Shown here piece after piece: positions 24,757-47,681 of a DNA stretch of 64,000 bases. Made by a program: the position numbers and the translations under genes. Location of the stretch: the NCBI RefSeq assembly GCF_029931775.1, contig NC_079316.1, positions 69,132,064-69,196,063 of the forward strand, read 5' to 3'. The notes beneath the pieces were generated by a model. That model was given only the letters and a program-made list of their open reading frames with translations. It searched no databases and had not been told where the DNA came from. Origin of the DNA: Euleptes europaea. Lineage: Eukaryota > Chordata > Lepidosauria > Squamata > Sphaerodactylidae. Within the stretch, counting starts at the first letter, position 1; every line of letters starts with the position of its first letter.

Positions 24757-25058
24757 AAACTGTATTAACCCTTTCCCACCTGGGCCATGGAGAAATGTAT
24801 TCCCTCTGTACTACAAGAGGGCTGGGGGCGGAAGTGGCGACAATGGAGGGGTTAAAGGGGGCAGGGACAGAATGTGCGCGCGGGGGGGGGGAGTTCTTAG
24901 CCAGTGTGTCCTCATTTCATCCTTGTAAGTGGAGGTAGCAGGAGCCGGCTGTACAATCCGGCCCCGACCATGCGGAGCAGGACCAACTCCAGCGTGTGGC
25001 TGGACGGCTACGCCCAGCTGGTGCAACAGACCATCCTGTGCTACCAGGTGGGCGAGTG
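24757..25058 (+). other. Captured host DNA segment inside the hAT element
   Basis: This block is missing from the sister hAT copy, where CCCAAG joins directly to ATGCCACTGG. It holds about 213 bp of GC-rich sequence, then an ATG-initiated exon with splice donor (24970-25047). The upstream part may be the 5' UTR and proximal promoter of the donor gene. Whether this copy gained the block or the other lost it cannot be told from two copies, but the block itself is of host-gene origin. Confidence 0.75.
24970..25047 (+). pseudogene. PHKA2: Duplicated first coding exon of phosphorylase kinase alpha subunit
   Basis: The 26 codons begin [13 protein letters not shown] and continue [13 protein letters not shown], then CAG meets a consensus donor GTGGGC. 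From memory the human PHKA1/PHKA2 N-terminus is [20 protein letters not shown] with TILCHQ or TILCYQ following, so the match is about 22 of 26. CYQ favours PHKA2. No second exon (NPVTGLL...) is nearby, and both flanks are hAT sequence, so this is a transposon-borne fragment. The frame is open. It could act as a stray first exon if transcribed, though that is speculation. Confidence 0.82.
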
Positions 25059-25254
25059 TGCCACCAGTTGGATGCCTGCCTGGTTGCCCGCGCCCGGGGG
25101 GGGGGCGTCATCTGAGGCAGCTGCCTGCTTGGGGCTTGGTCAGCTAATTTTTAAGTTGATAATTTTGTATGGCCCGCGAATGATGTTATAAATATCCAAA
25201 TGGCCCTTGGCGGAAAAAAGGTTTAGGAGAAGCTTCTCTCAGTCTCTACTTCTG

Positions 25255-25450
25255 ACCAAATCTTTGGGTTTTTGCACAGACAAAGATGCCATGTAGTGAG
25301 TCAGGCCACTGCATTATGGTAAGTATTGTCAATTCCAACTGCCAGCGGCTCAGGTCTTTTATATAAGCCACTACCTGATCCTTTTTTTTAAATCTGAAGA
25401 CCTTCTGTGTGCAAAGCAGAGACGCCCTACCACTGAGACGCAGCCTTTCC
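25255..25450 (-). repeat. tRNA-derived SINE, diverged
   Basis: It shares AACTGCCAGCGGCTCAGGTC and CCCTACCACTGAGACGCAGC with younger copies (for example 31254-31471). Confidence 0.5.
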
Positions 25451-25810
25451 CATGAACAGCCTTTCCCATAGGAAACTTCCTCAGCCCAGCTCACTGCAAA
25501 GGGAGACTTGTGCACACCAGTCTGAGTTTCTTGAAAGAAGGGCAGGATAAAAACGCACTAACCGGGCAAACCCCTTTTGCCTTCACACACAACGTTAGCA
25601 TGCACGCAGACTTTCTCGACGACCACCGAACCAACAAGGCGTGACAGCAAAGAGGACTCCCGTACCCTGAACCGTTAGCTGAACGTGGGGATTTCTGCTG
25701 GTTCAGATTTACTCACTCCCAAAGTGTTGTGACGGCGCCTGTCCGCCTCCTTCTATACAAAAAGGCTCCTCCCCTACCCTGAGAAAGCCAAATTCCACAT
25801 CCACCTCACA

Positions 25811-25886
25811 TGAACACATGAAGCTTCCTTATACTGAATCAGACCCTTGGTCCATCAAAGTCAGTATTATCTACTTAGACTGGCAA
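25811..25886 (-). repeat. tRNA-derived SINE 3' part
   Basis: ATGAACACATGAAGCTTCCT TATACTGAATCAGACCC is the conserved tail of the squamate tRNA SINE. It is cut off at a BovB LINE junction. Confidence 0.7.
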
Positions 25887-26412
25887 TGTGTGTGTGTTAA
25901 GTGCTGTCAAGTCGCTTCCGACTCATGGCGACCCATGGCGACCCTATGAATGAAAGTCCTCCAAAGTGTCCTATCTTTGACAGCCTTGTTCAGATCTTGC
26001 AAATTGAATGCTGTGATTAGGACAGTGATTAGGACAATGATTAGCACATTACCTTTGATACTTTTTGCAGGACAATGATTCAGCTCAAACCCAACCCCTT
26101 TCTGACTATATATTACTCTTCCTACACACTTGACACTGAGACACACTGTCCTTCAGTGTTACTCCTCTGAAGATGCCTGCCACAGCTGCTGGCGAAACGT
26201 CAGGAAAGAAAATACCAAGACCACGGTCACACAGCCCAGATAACCTACAAGAACCAATGAAGGCTGTGGCTTCCTTTATTGAGTCAATCCATCTCTTTTT
26301 GGGTCTTCCTCTTTTCCTGCTGCCCTCCGCTTTTCCTAGCATGACTGTCTTTTCCAGTGACTCTTGCGGTCTCACGACATGGCCAAAATACGACAGCCTC
26401 AGTTTAGTCATT
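25887..26412 (-). repeat. BovB (RTE) LINE 3' end, interrupted
   Basis: On the minus strand the frame gives EGSRKRGRPKKRWIDSIKEA, the C-terminal part of the BovB polyprotein, and ends in the BovB 3' tail (TCGCTTCCGACTCATGGCGA on the plus strand). It is 5' truncated and split by a 242-bp insertion (26016-26257). Confidence 0.8.
26016..26257 (+). repeat. Short retroelement inserted in the BovB copy
   Basis: Flanks TGAATGCTGTG (26005-26015) and TGAAGGCTGTG (26258-26268) give an 11-bp duplication with one mismatch. The uninterrupted BovB at 37301-37622 shows the empty target. It contains CTCTGAAGATGCCTGCCACA ... GGCGAAACGTCAGG, a motif widespread in lizard genomes. Confidence 0.7.
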
Positions 26413-26493
26413 CACAGTGGGTAGCCGTATCTGAAGCTAGCTGTATCTGAAGAAGTGAGCTGTGGCTCACGAAAGCTCATACCCTACCAGACC
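26413..26493 (+). repeat. Fragment of the tandem-inverted repeat family
   Basis: It joins CAGTGGGTAGCCGTATCTGA to CTGAAGAAGTGAGCTGTGGC and TCACGAAAGCTCATACCCT, both pieces of the element at 28131-28473. It abuts the BovB end and the promoter CpG island. Confidence 0.65.
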
Positions 26494-27010
26494 CCCCCCC
26501 CTCTTTAACAAAACAGAGCGCCTTCCCCTCACGAGCTCGGGCAGGACGCCGCCTGCCCCGCCAGCCTCTCCCGGGTGGGCTTCTGCCCCTGTTGCTCCTC
26601 TCCGCTTCCCCACCGCCCTCCTCAACTTCCCCTCCCTCGCCGGTGACCAAACGGGAAGGGGAGCCGCGCAAGAAGGCGGCCTCCCCCGCCCCACAGGCGT
26701 CCGGGAAACGGCTGCCTGCGAGCGCCGCCCTGGACTCACCTCCGCGGCCCTTTGCGGCGCCCGGCGGCCACCACTCCCGCCCCCGCCGCCTCCTCCATGT
26801 TTGTTGTGCCTCCCAGAGCGCAGGCGCGCCCGCCAGGTCCCGCGAGAGCCGCGCGGCCCCTGCGCCTGCGCGCCTCATGATCCGCTCTCGAGCCCACCGC
26901 CGACGCGCAGGAGGGGTTGGTCTCCGAGGGACGGCGGTTTGCCCTTAACGGTTCCGCAGACGGTCTTCCGGTTGCAGACTGCAGTCGCGCGGGGGCCGCA
27001 GCGGCGAGAA
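26494..27010. promoter_or_regulatory. CpG island, IKZF5 promoter side of a divergent promoter
   Basis: About 500 bp of GC-rich, CpG-dense sequence in an otherwise AT-rich window holds the inferred IKZF5 5' exon. Vertebrate IKZF5 and ACADSB are head-to-head neighbours, so this is the IKZF5 half of their shared promoter. Open frames through it are GC-driven and not genes. Confidence 0.75.
26740..26830 (-). other. IKZF5: Inferred IKZF5 5' UTR exon
   Basis: On the minus strand GGGAGGCACAACAAACATGG leads through GC-rich sequence to GCGGAG and a strong donor GTGAGT (exon end 26740). The transcription start is placed only roughly. It contains an ATG (26798-26796) that opens a small upstream frame. 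Confidence 0.55.
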
Positions 27011-27040
27011 GGAAAGGGACGAGTGTGAAAACATGTCAAG

Positions 27041-27270
27041 TGTGTGTGTGTGTGTAAAGTGCCTTCAAGTCGCAGCCGACTTATGGCGACCCCTTTTTGG
27101 GGGGTTTTCATGGCAAGAGACGAACAGAGGCGGTTTGCCCGTGCCTTCCTCTGCAAAGCAGCCCTGGACTTCCTTGGTGGTCTCCCATCCCAATACTAAC
27201 CAGGGCTGACCCTGCTTAGCTTCTGAGATCTGACGAGATCAGGCTAGCCTGGGCCACCCAGGTCAGGGCA
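27041..27270 (-). repeat. 5S rRNA-derived SINE in the promoter interval
   Basis: It is a full-length copy with 5S-like head and TG-repeat tail. ATGTCAAG on the left and ATGTCAAA on the right form its target-site duplication. It lies between the IKZF5 and ACADSB starts. Confidence 0.85.
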
Positions 27271-27578
27271 TATGTCAAATAAGGCCGGTTTTTTTTTTTT
27301 TTTTAAATAACCTGTCTCTTCCCCAAAACGTTCAACGGAAGCTAGACAAGGAAACCGTTAGTTTCACACACACACACCCGGAACAAGAACGAAATCCACG
27401 CGACACGCAAAACGCTGCGCGGGCTTTTGGAGATCAACACAGCTCTTCATCGAGTGGGATGTTGCCAACATTTATTAAAATGGAGAAGGCAGGTTTCTCA
27501 GGCCGTGATGTTAAGGGGATGATCTTGGAGGCATCCTCACCTTAAACGACTCGTGACCGGGCAACGCATTCATCCAAC

Positions 27579-28064
27579 CAGGGCCGGGTTTAGGTTTGAT
27601 GAGGCCCTAAGCTCTTGAAGGGAATGGGGCCCTTTATATGTCCAGCTGTCCTTTGTCAACCACAAATAGTCGCTGTTTTTTTGTGTTGAATATAGGCTAT
27701 ATGGTAATTTATGGACCTAATAGGTATCTAAAGCCATTTGCACATAACAAAATATGTAGGTTTTATTTTATTTGTTTTTTTATCTTCTATTTTGGAAATG
27801 TACATCCAGTTTTTTTTTTCTTTTAAATTTTCTTTTAAACAAGCTATAGCTTGCTTAAAGGAAATTTTAAAGGAAAAAAAACCTGGATGTACATTTCCAA
27901 AATATAAGCTATAGCTTTTTAAAGGAAAATGTAAAGGAAAAAAAAACTGGATGTACATTTCCAAAATAAAAGATAAAAAAACAAATAAAATAAAACCATA
28001 TTTTGTTTCCTACAATTTTGTTTCATACAATAGCTTGTTTAGCTTATACGTAAATCCGGCACTG
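27579..28064. mobile_element. Non-autonomous hAT element with internal palindrome
   Basis: The ends CAGGGCCGGGTTTAGG and CGTAAATCCGGCACTG are inverted relative to each other. CATCCAAC occurs exactly on both sides (27571-27578, 28065-28072), an 8-bp hAT duplication. The middle folds on itself: GGAAATGTACATCCAG on the left is matched by CTGGATGTACATTTCC twice on the right. No protein is encoded. Confidence 0.85.
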
Positions 28065-28130
28065 CATCCAACAAATAGATCGAGAGGAGAAGTTTCCCCG
28101 GAGAAATAAAGCGCTTCCTCCACTTTACAG

Positions 28131-28473
28131 ATAATTCCCAGTGGGTCGCCGTGTTAGTCCGTCTGCAGTAGTAGAAAAGGGGCAAGAGTCCAGGAGCACC
28201 TTCAAGACTAACAAAGATATTTCCTGGCAGAAAATTTTCTCAGTGGGTCGCCGTGTTAGTCTGTCTGCAGTAGTAGAAAAGGGGCAAGAGTCCAGTAGCA
28301 CCTTAAAGACGAAAAAGAATATTTTCTGGTAGGGTATGAGCTTTCGTGAGCCACAGCTCACTTCTTCAGTTTGGTATCTGAAGAAGTGAGCTGTGGCTCA
28401 CGAAAGCTCATACCCTGCCAGAAAATATCCTTGTTAGTCTTTAAGGTGCTCCTGGACTCTGGCCCCTTTTCTT
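28131..28473. mobile_element. Tandem-plus-inverted repeat element, possibly Penelope-like
   Basis: Two direct units start CAGTGGGTCGCCGTGTTAGT at 28139 and 28241 (period 102). Then a mirror copy runs 28378-28473 against 28276-28369, with an 8-nt spacer. CCACTTTACAG flanks the whole block (28120-28130, 28474-28484), so it arrived as one insertion or grew from one. Direct and inverted partial copies with target duplications of variable length are known for Penelope-like retroelements. The class is inference. Confidence 0.7.
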
Positions 28474-28559
28474 CCACTTTACAGGTAGAACCGGTAGTGT
28501 GGGTTGTATGAAACTCTTTGGGTTTTTTTTTTAATCGAACACCTCTCATTGGCTTTCTC

Positions 28560-28681
28560 CTCCCAGGTCTGAGGTTGGCTTTCTCCAGTTGAAGGGGAGG
28601 GAAGAGACAGGGGGAGGAGACAGGGGGAGGGGACAGGGGGTGCGGACGGGAGAGCCGGAGGCATTGGCGAGAGCGGCGGCG
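28560..28681 (+). promoter_or_regulatory. ACADSB: ACADSB core promoter and 5' UTR
   Basis: GC-rich, purine-rich sequence (GGGGAGGGAAGAGACAGG repeats) leads to the start codon. The start ATGGCGGC itself fits a YY1-type element often found at TATA-less starts. No TATA box was seen. Confidence 0.55.
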
Positions 28682-42410
<13,729 letters not shown>

Positions 42411-43589
42411 AATCCAAAAAGATGCATTGATTGTTACAGATTATTTCACAGACAATTAGAAGCCGTTCATCTCACTGGTGGAATCCTTGATTATGTCTTT
42501 ATTGCCAAATTCTAAATCAAAAAAGGCCAAATGATGGTTATATGTTGCATGTAAAACCCCCTGCACAAGATCAATGTAAAAGTTACCAATGTAAAAGTAC
42601 TGCTATGTACCACAGGACATTTAACTTTTACAACTATGAGGCCACTTCTTTTAAATTATATGCTGGATTTTCTGTCTCCATGCTGAAGTCTGTCAAGTTG
42701 CTAACACCAGTTGATTCTGAATTGGTGAAACATTTCCTGCAAGTAACGTCTGTCTGCATTACTACATGGTGTTTTCTTTTTTTAATCCTTGGTATCTATT
42801 TTAATTTGGGGGGGGTGGCTATTAGGATAAATGTACATTTTTTAAAAAAAGTTTTAAATCGTAGTAAAGAAAGTATATCAACTAATTCCTGAGCTTGGGG
42901 GCCAAATAGGCTTAGGAGGTGGCGAAGGCCTTGTGCTAGCGTCTGTGCCACTTGTGCCATGCAAACTGGCACGGATGTCGGTGTAGTGCCACTTGCATCA
43001 CCCCCCCCCCCCCCAGGACTGCTGCAGCAGCGTAGCCCTAGGACACTGGCTTGGCCTCCCGTCGGGAGGCATTCTGGTGGCAGAGCTGCCAGTAGGCAGC
43101 TTCCTTACCCCTTCCAGGCCGGGAACGCGCCCCCCCCCACCTCCGCTAAAGCAGTGCTGCACAACTTCATTGTTTTCAACGGGGCTATTTTCCCCAATTT
43201 TGATTTTTTGTTTTTTAAAAGGCCTTTTTTAGCCTTGCAGCGGCTGGGAAACCTCTTTGGAGGCGCCACGGTGGCGGCGCAGCCATGCCGTCCCTGGCCT
43301 CTCCAAGGCTCAGGAATTGAGCTGTCAATCCCCAAATGTCAAAAATTTATTTACATGACAGTAATGGTCTCAAGGTAGTGATAAGGCAGCGATACAAAGA
43401 TTCATTTACATGTCAGTGGGACGATGTGAATGTCAGTGGTCAACCATCCAAATGTTTGAAAATGATGACTAAGTAGAATGAGAATGGCCAAAATTTAATT
43501 GAATGTCCTTGCTTGTTTTCCAACCCCTTTTCTTGGAGGATGAACTAGGATGCGGTAGATTTTTTAAATTTAAAAGCTGCCTAGTTGGA
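42411..43589 (+). other. ACADSB: ACADSB 3' UTR region
   Basis: No AATAAA was found close to the stop. The first clustered ones (about 44097-44112) belong to a LINE tail. The UTR may be long or may use a variant signal. A family A repeat lies at 42895-43330. Confidence 0.4.
42895..43330 (+). repeat. GC-rich dispersed repeat, family A
   Basis: It includes a run of C at 43001-43015, GCCAGTAGGCAGCTTCCTTA, TTTTTTAGCCTTGCAGCGGC and TGGGAAACCTCTTTGGAGGC. It has the same block order as 34765-35230. Confidence 0.55.
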
Positions 43590-44115
43590 GAGCATAGGGC
43601 TCTCTGATTCTGATACAGTGCCTTTCAAAAGGGACAAAATCAACAACTTCCCTCTCTGTTGTAGCCTCCTCCCCCGCACCTTATGGAATGGCCTGCCTGA
43701 TGAGAATCAGGAAGGTTTCCACTCTCCAGGCTTTTCCCAAACTGCAAAACTGAATTATTCAGGAGGGCTTTTTAAAACAAGCGATGGGGCTGTAGTGTAA
43801 CAAAATGGTTCAGAAAGATGCTTTGGTAAAAGGGAACTATACTACTGTGGACTATATTACTGTATATTGTATTGTATATTGCTGTAAGTAGGATACTGCT
43901 ATGTGATTTTTTTGCTTCGTTTAACATGTCGTGGTAATGTTCCTGCTTTGTTTCAGCTCTGTTCAGATTTCTGCTTGATTCCAGATTTTTCCACTCCAAA
44001 GCCTATTGCACTGCTTATTGGATGTCCCATCCTGTTGATTGTATTGATTTACACTGTGTAATCTGCCTTGAGTCTCAATGAGAAAGGCAGACTATAAATA
44101 AGATAAATAAATAAA
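43590..44115 (+). repeat. L2-like LINE 3' end
   Basis: A frame reading LPRTLWNGLPDE is followed by the typical tail TAATCTGCCTTGAGTCTCAA TGAGAAAGGCAGACTATAAA and AATA repeats. It may supply poly(A) signals downstream of ACADSB. Confidence 0.7.
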
Positions 44116-45859
44116 TATAGGAATGTTGGGGATATTCTCCTAAAGCCACAGAAAAACAGTATTCAGTTTTTGCCTTCTGCACCCTGTCAAAATATATGCA
44201 GTTTCTATACCCGGCAATTGGCCAATAACTTGCTATTGGAAATTTTATTAATTCTGGTATATAAGTCACTGCAGTATGCTTTGAAACACACTGACTTCCA
44301 TGGCACCTCTCCTGGGGTAAATGGTTATAAAGACTGAGGCCAGGCAGCTTTCCATACATATTGTTTATGCCAGAGTATTTGTTTTCAGAGACTTACAATC
44401 TTACATATGCTGCACCAGTACATAAATATTTAGGATGGTGCATACCAGCTCTTGGCCAAAGTGATGTCATACAACAGTGAGCAGAAATGTTGTGTTCAAG
44501 TAATGAAGGGAGTACAAGTTCCATCGAGGTCAGTGGCACTTCCATTAACGCCCTTTGTCTTATCTGGTTTACAGGTGGCAACTTTAATTTCTTTGTTCCT
44601 CAGACCCCCACATCTGTAAATTAAGCTCTCGTTGCTTCCCTGCCTGATGGGCTGGTATCATTGACAACAAAATGCACCACTTGGAGGGTCTGTTGCTCAT
44701 TATGCTAACTAGAACCATCTGACATGTTGAAGACAACATGTGTTGTCTTCACCATATGCATGCGTTACACACGGTGGTATTTAAACAGCTTTCTGCACAG
44801 GCCATGATATTAGTGCTGACCCCCAATTGAAGACATTTTGGTTGAATAACCAATTTGTGTTTTGAGTAATACGTTTGCAAAGGAATAAAAACAATAGGTC
44901 AAAAGGGGGGGAGACACTGTTTTTAGGTCATCTGCTGGGCCACGTCTGTACGTTATCTAAGATGGATCATTCCCTTCTGTGTGAAAGCAGAAGGAAAATG
45001 CCTTATCCAGGATGGCACCTACCTGGCTTCTGTGGTTTTATTTGTATTAAAATAGTTTTAAGGATCTGTTGTTTGATCAGGTGCACCTTTTTAATCGATC
45101 AAAAAGGTTTTAAATGTGTAATGTAATCAATAACACATTTTGGTAGGTTTATGGTTTTTAGGCTTGTAAACTGGTAGTAATTGGTCACAGCATTTCTAGG
45201 GCTTTTGCCCCCATGTGCCTTCAGTCAAAACAGCACAAAAATAAATAAATAAATAAATAAAATGGAAAACTTGTCATCCTTACATCTGAGCTGGCTAAGT
45301 GGATAAAAACCAAGAAGTATTGCATCTCTAGTACAGTTACATTATGTTTAAATAGACTTGTGTTGATTATGAAATTGTTTGCCTGTTTGTCTTCTATAAG
45401 TCTGCAGGAAACAAAAAGGTTTGATTCTTCTTTCTTGCTTGAAATGCTGAGCTTTGAGCATCTGCATGACAAACTGAAATTCAACAGGTAGCATTTCCTG
45501 TATTGTTACATCTCAATACTGAAAGAAACCGGACCTCTTAAATTTCCACCATGAATGCAGCTGTTAAAGGCACAAAGCCCTTACCAGAAAAAGGCAGCAA
45601 CTCTAGTGCTAGATGTTTCATATCCAGCATCTAGGGTTGCCAACAACCTGGAGGGGAAATGTTCTGTTCCTTTAACAGAGGCTTTTCACCATTGGAGGAG
45701 CATTTATCAAAGAAGCAGCCACTAGACCCAGCTTAGTGGGAAGGGAGTTATTGAATCCAACACATTCTGAATTTTTTTTATAGTTTGGCCTAAGAGTATG
45801 GATTGTTTCATCTATGTGTTAGCCCCCTTTTGGAGGGTGACAATATATTGCACGCAGTA
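44116..45859. other. Intergenic, largely unassigned
   Basis: Nothing coding was recognised. It includes an AAAT repeat at 45237-45262 and a fragment starting GGGTTGCCAACAACCTGGAG at 45634-45680 that resembles the inverted-repeat element at 61859. Confidence 0.45.
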
Positions 45860-46321
45860 CAGGTAGAGAATCCCTTATCAGGACATCCCATAACCGGACT
45901 AATCCAAAAACCGGACCCTTCGAGCCGGCATGCAGGCAGATCCGTGCTGCCTACTTTCAATGTTTCCTCTCACCTAAAAAAATAAAATACAGTGTACACT
46001 GCATCATAGGTGGAGACTGAAAGCCTGACATTGTTTGTTTGTTGTTTCTCTCGTTTAACAGCTGATACAGATATTCTGGTGAGATAGTTATACCTTTGCT
46101 TGCTCATGGTTCCATGCACACAAAATTATTAAAATATTGTTTAAAATTACATTCAGGCTATGTGTATAAAGTGTATATAAAACATAAATGAATTTGGGTC
46201 CCAACCCCAAGATATCTCATTATGTACATGCAAAAATTCCAAAAAATTCCAATATACTGAAAGATCCGAAATACAGACCATTTCTAGTCCCAAGCAGTTC
46301 AGTTAAGGGATACTCAACCTG
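45860..46321. repeat. Tigger-like (Tc1/mariner) DNA element, both ends present
   Basis: The inverted ends CAGGTAGAGAATCCCTTATC and GTTAAGGGATACTCAACCTG are flanked by TA on both sides. The interior AAGATATCTCATTATGTACA and TTTCTAGTCCCAAGC match the well-known amniote Tigger-derived family. Non-autonomous. Confidence 0.85.
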
Positions 46322-46939
46322 TATAAGAAAAAAATGTTGCCTTTTTATTGGCACATGATCTGCATAGTAGTCTTTTAACTACTTCTGTCATTTTTAGCAA
46401 TGCTGACCATTCATTTGTACTAGTCATGCACAAAGCTTCTGAAAAACTACCACTAGGTCAGGGCAACCTGATGGCAATATACAGAAGGAAAGATTATAGG
46501 AAAATCTTAGGAAACTTGGCTTGATCTGCTTAATACCCAATAGGAATAAGAATTCAGGAAAGTGAGGTCAGTTAGATCACAGTCATATTTCTTTTCTAAC
46601 GTATTGGAATGACTACATTTTGTGGCATTGTTCTTAATCAAGACCATTTTAGAGTTTTCAAATTTATGATGAACAGTAAGAGTGGTACTTTTAAACTGCA
46701 GTTATTGGAAATTTAGCTGACATGTAAGGATTATGTGCTTGCCCCATCAGAGAAAAATCTGGAACTTTAAAATATCTTTGTATGGATGGCTTAACAGCTG
46801 TTTCCATAGAAATATTGATTTTTAGGCACATTCTGTAATATAGTCTTGCTCTTGCATGTGTGCAAATAACAATCACCAATAATTATTGTTTGAATGGCCA
46901 AAACACCTATGCATTTTATTGCTACTCTTTATTTTAATT

Positions 46940-47480
46940 AATTCCTATCCTGCTGTATCTAAAGCCTCCGGATGCTTTTCAGCAATGTATCTTGAAAATC
47001 AAAGTATAAGAATTATGATAACAGAAATTATAAAGAAAATGGGAGAAGTACAGGTTATAAGACAAATTAAATCAGAACAGAATGAATATCCTTTAACGTG
47101 GGGGAAAAGCAAAAATTAGATTCAAAATGTTCCAGCTAATAAGCCAGTTCAGTATTTGGTATAGTCATCACCTATCCTTTATAAACAATAATTTCAATCT
47201 CTTTATGGATTGGATAAAAATATGTGGAAATGGAGGGAGAGGCTAGGGATATCTTGGCTTGGAAAGATATCAATAATAAAAATGTGTGATCCCCAAAATA
47301 TTTTTTCTTTCCCAAAGCTTACCTAGAAAAATAGGGGGGAAAGCAGATTGATAAATGGCCAAAATTAATTTACAAATTCTGCTCTGAAGGTAAGAAACCA
47401 AGAACAGAAATGAAAGCACAATGCAATATAAAAGTGGGGGTCTGGCATTTCCAAATATCTGGATATATATTGGGGGTGTT
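46940..47480 (+). repeat. Possible L1 ORF2 fragment
   Basis: A-rich sequence near 47400-47460 reads IKVGVWHFQISGYI in one frame, reminiscent of the C-terminal half of L1 ORF2. Weak, by eye only. Confidence 0.3.
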
Positions 47481-47681
47481 GTGGCTATGGGGGGAGAGAG
47501 GGGGGAGGACCACCCGCTGGACTGAAGAATATCCATCTTCTACCTCTAGCAACTCCTATGGATTCTTTAAACCCCAACCACCCGCAATCAGTTGAAAGGG
47601 GGCACACAAACTTTCATTAAAAGGCTGGTATCTGCAAGCTATCTGCTCTTTAAAGGTCTCTTATTTGGGAACCTGCTAGAC

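Larger units (their letters stand above)
24533..25220. mobile_element. Non-autonomous hAT element carrying a host exon fragment
   Basis: It begins with the hAT-like terminus CAGGGGTGGGGAAC and matches the copy at 47682-48096 on both sides of a 302-bp extra segment (24757-25058). The flanks GTTTAGGT (24525-24532) and GTTTAGGA (25221-25228) form a near-perfect 8-bp duplication. The right inverted terminus, present in the other copy as GTCCCCCACCCCTG, is absent here although the duplication follows directly. That fits a later small deletion between GT repeats. No transposase is encoded. The element lies in the first IKZF5 intron, antisense to that gene. Confidence 0.85.

Noticed and set aside
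24885-24892. Homopolymer runs of G or C (also near 28990, 43001, 54301, 57990, 63830)
   Set aside because: Likely simple low-complexity tracts and prone to sequencing error. No structure of interest was inferred.
24970-25047. A real PHKA gene at this locus
   Set aside because: Only one exon is present, both sides are hAT sequence, and no exon 2 (NPVTG) was found on the plus strand downstream.
26462-27028. 188-codon Pro/Arg-rich open frame in the CpG island
   Set aside because: GC-rich promoter DNA lacks stop codons in several frames on both strands, and the composition explains the frame.
28589-28681. In-frame upstream start adding 31 residues to ACADSB
   Set aside because: The added part is Gly/Arg-rich repeat-like sequence. 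The ATG at 28682 has a better context and matches the family's length.
44097-44112. AATAAA cluster as the ACADSB poly(A) signal
   Set aside because: It is part of the L2-like LINE tail. It could be used, but nothing in the sequence proves it.
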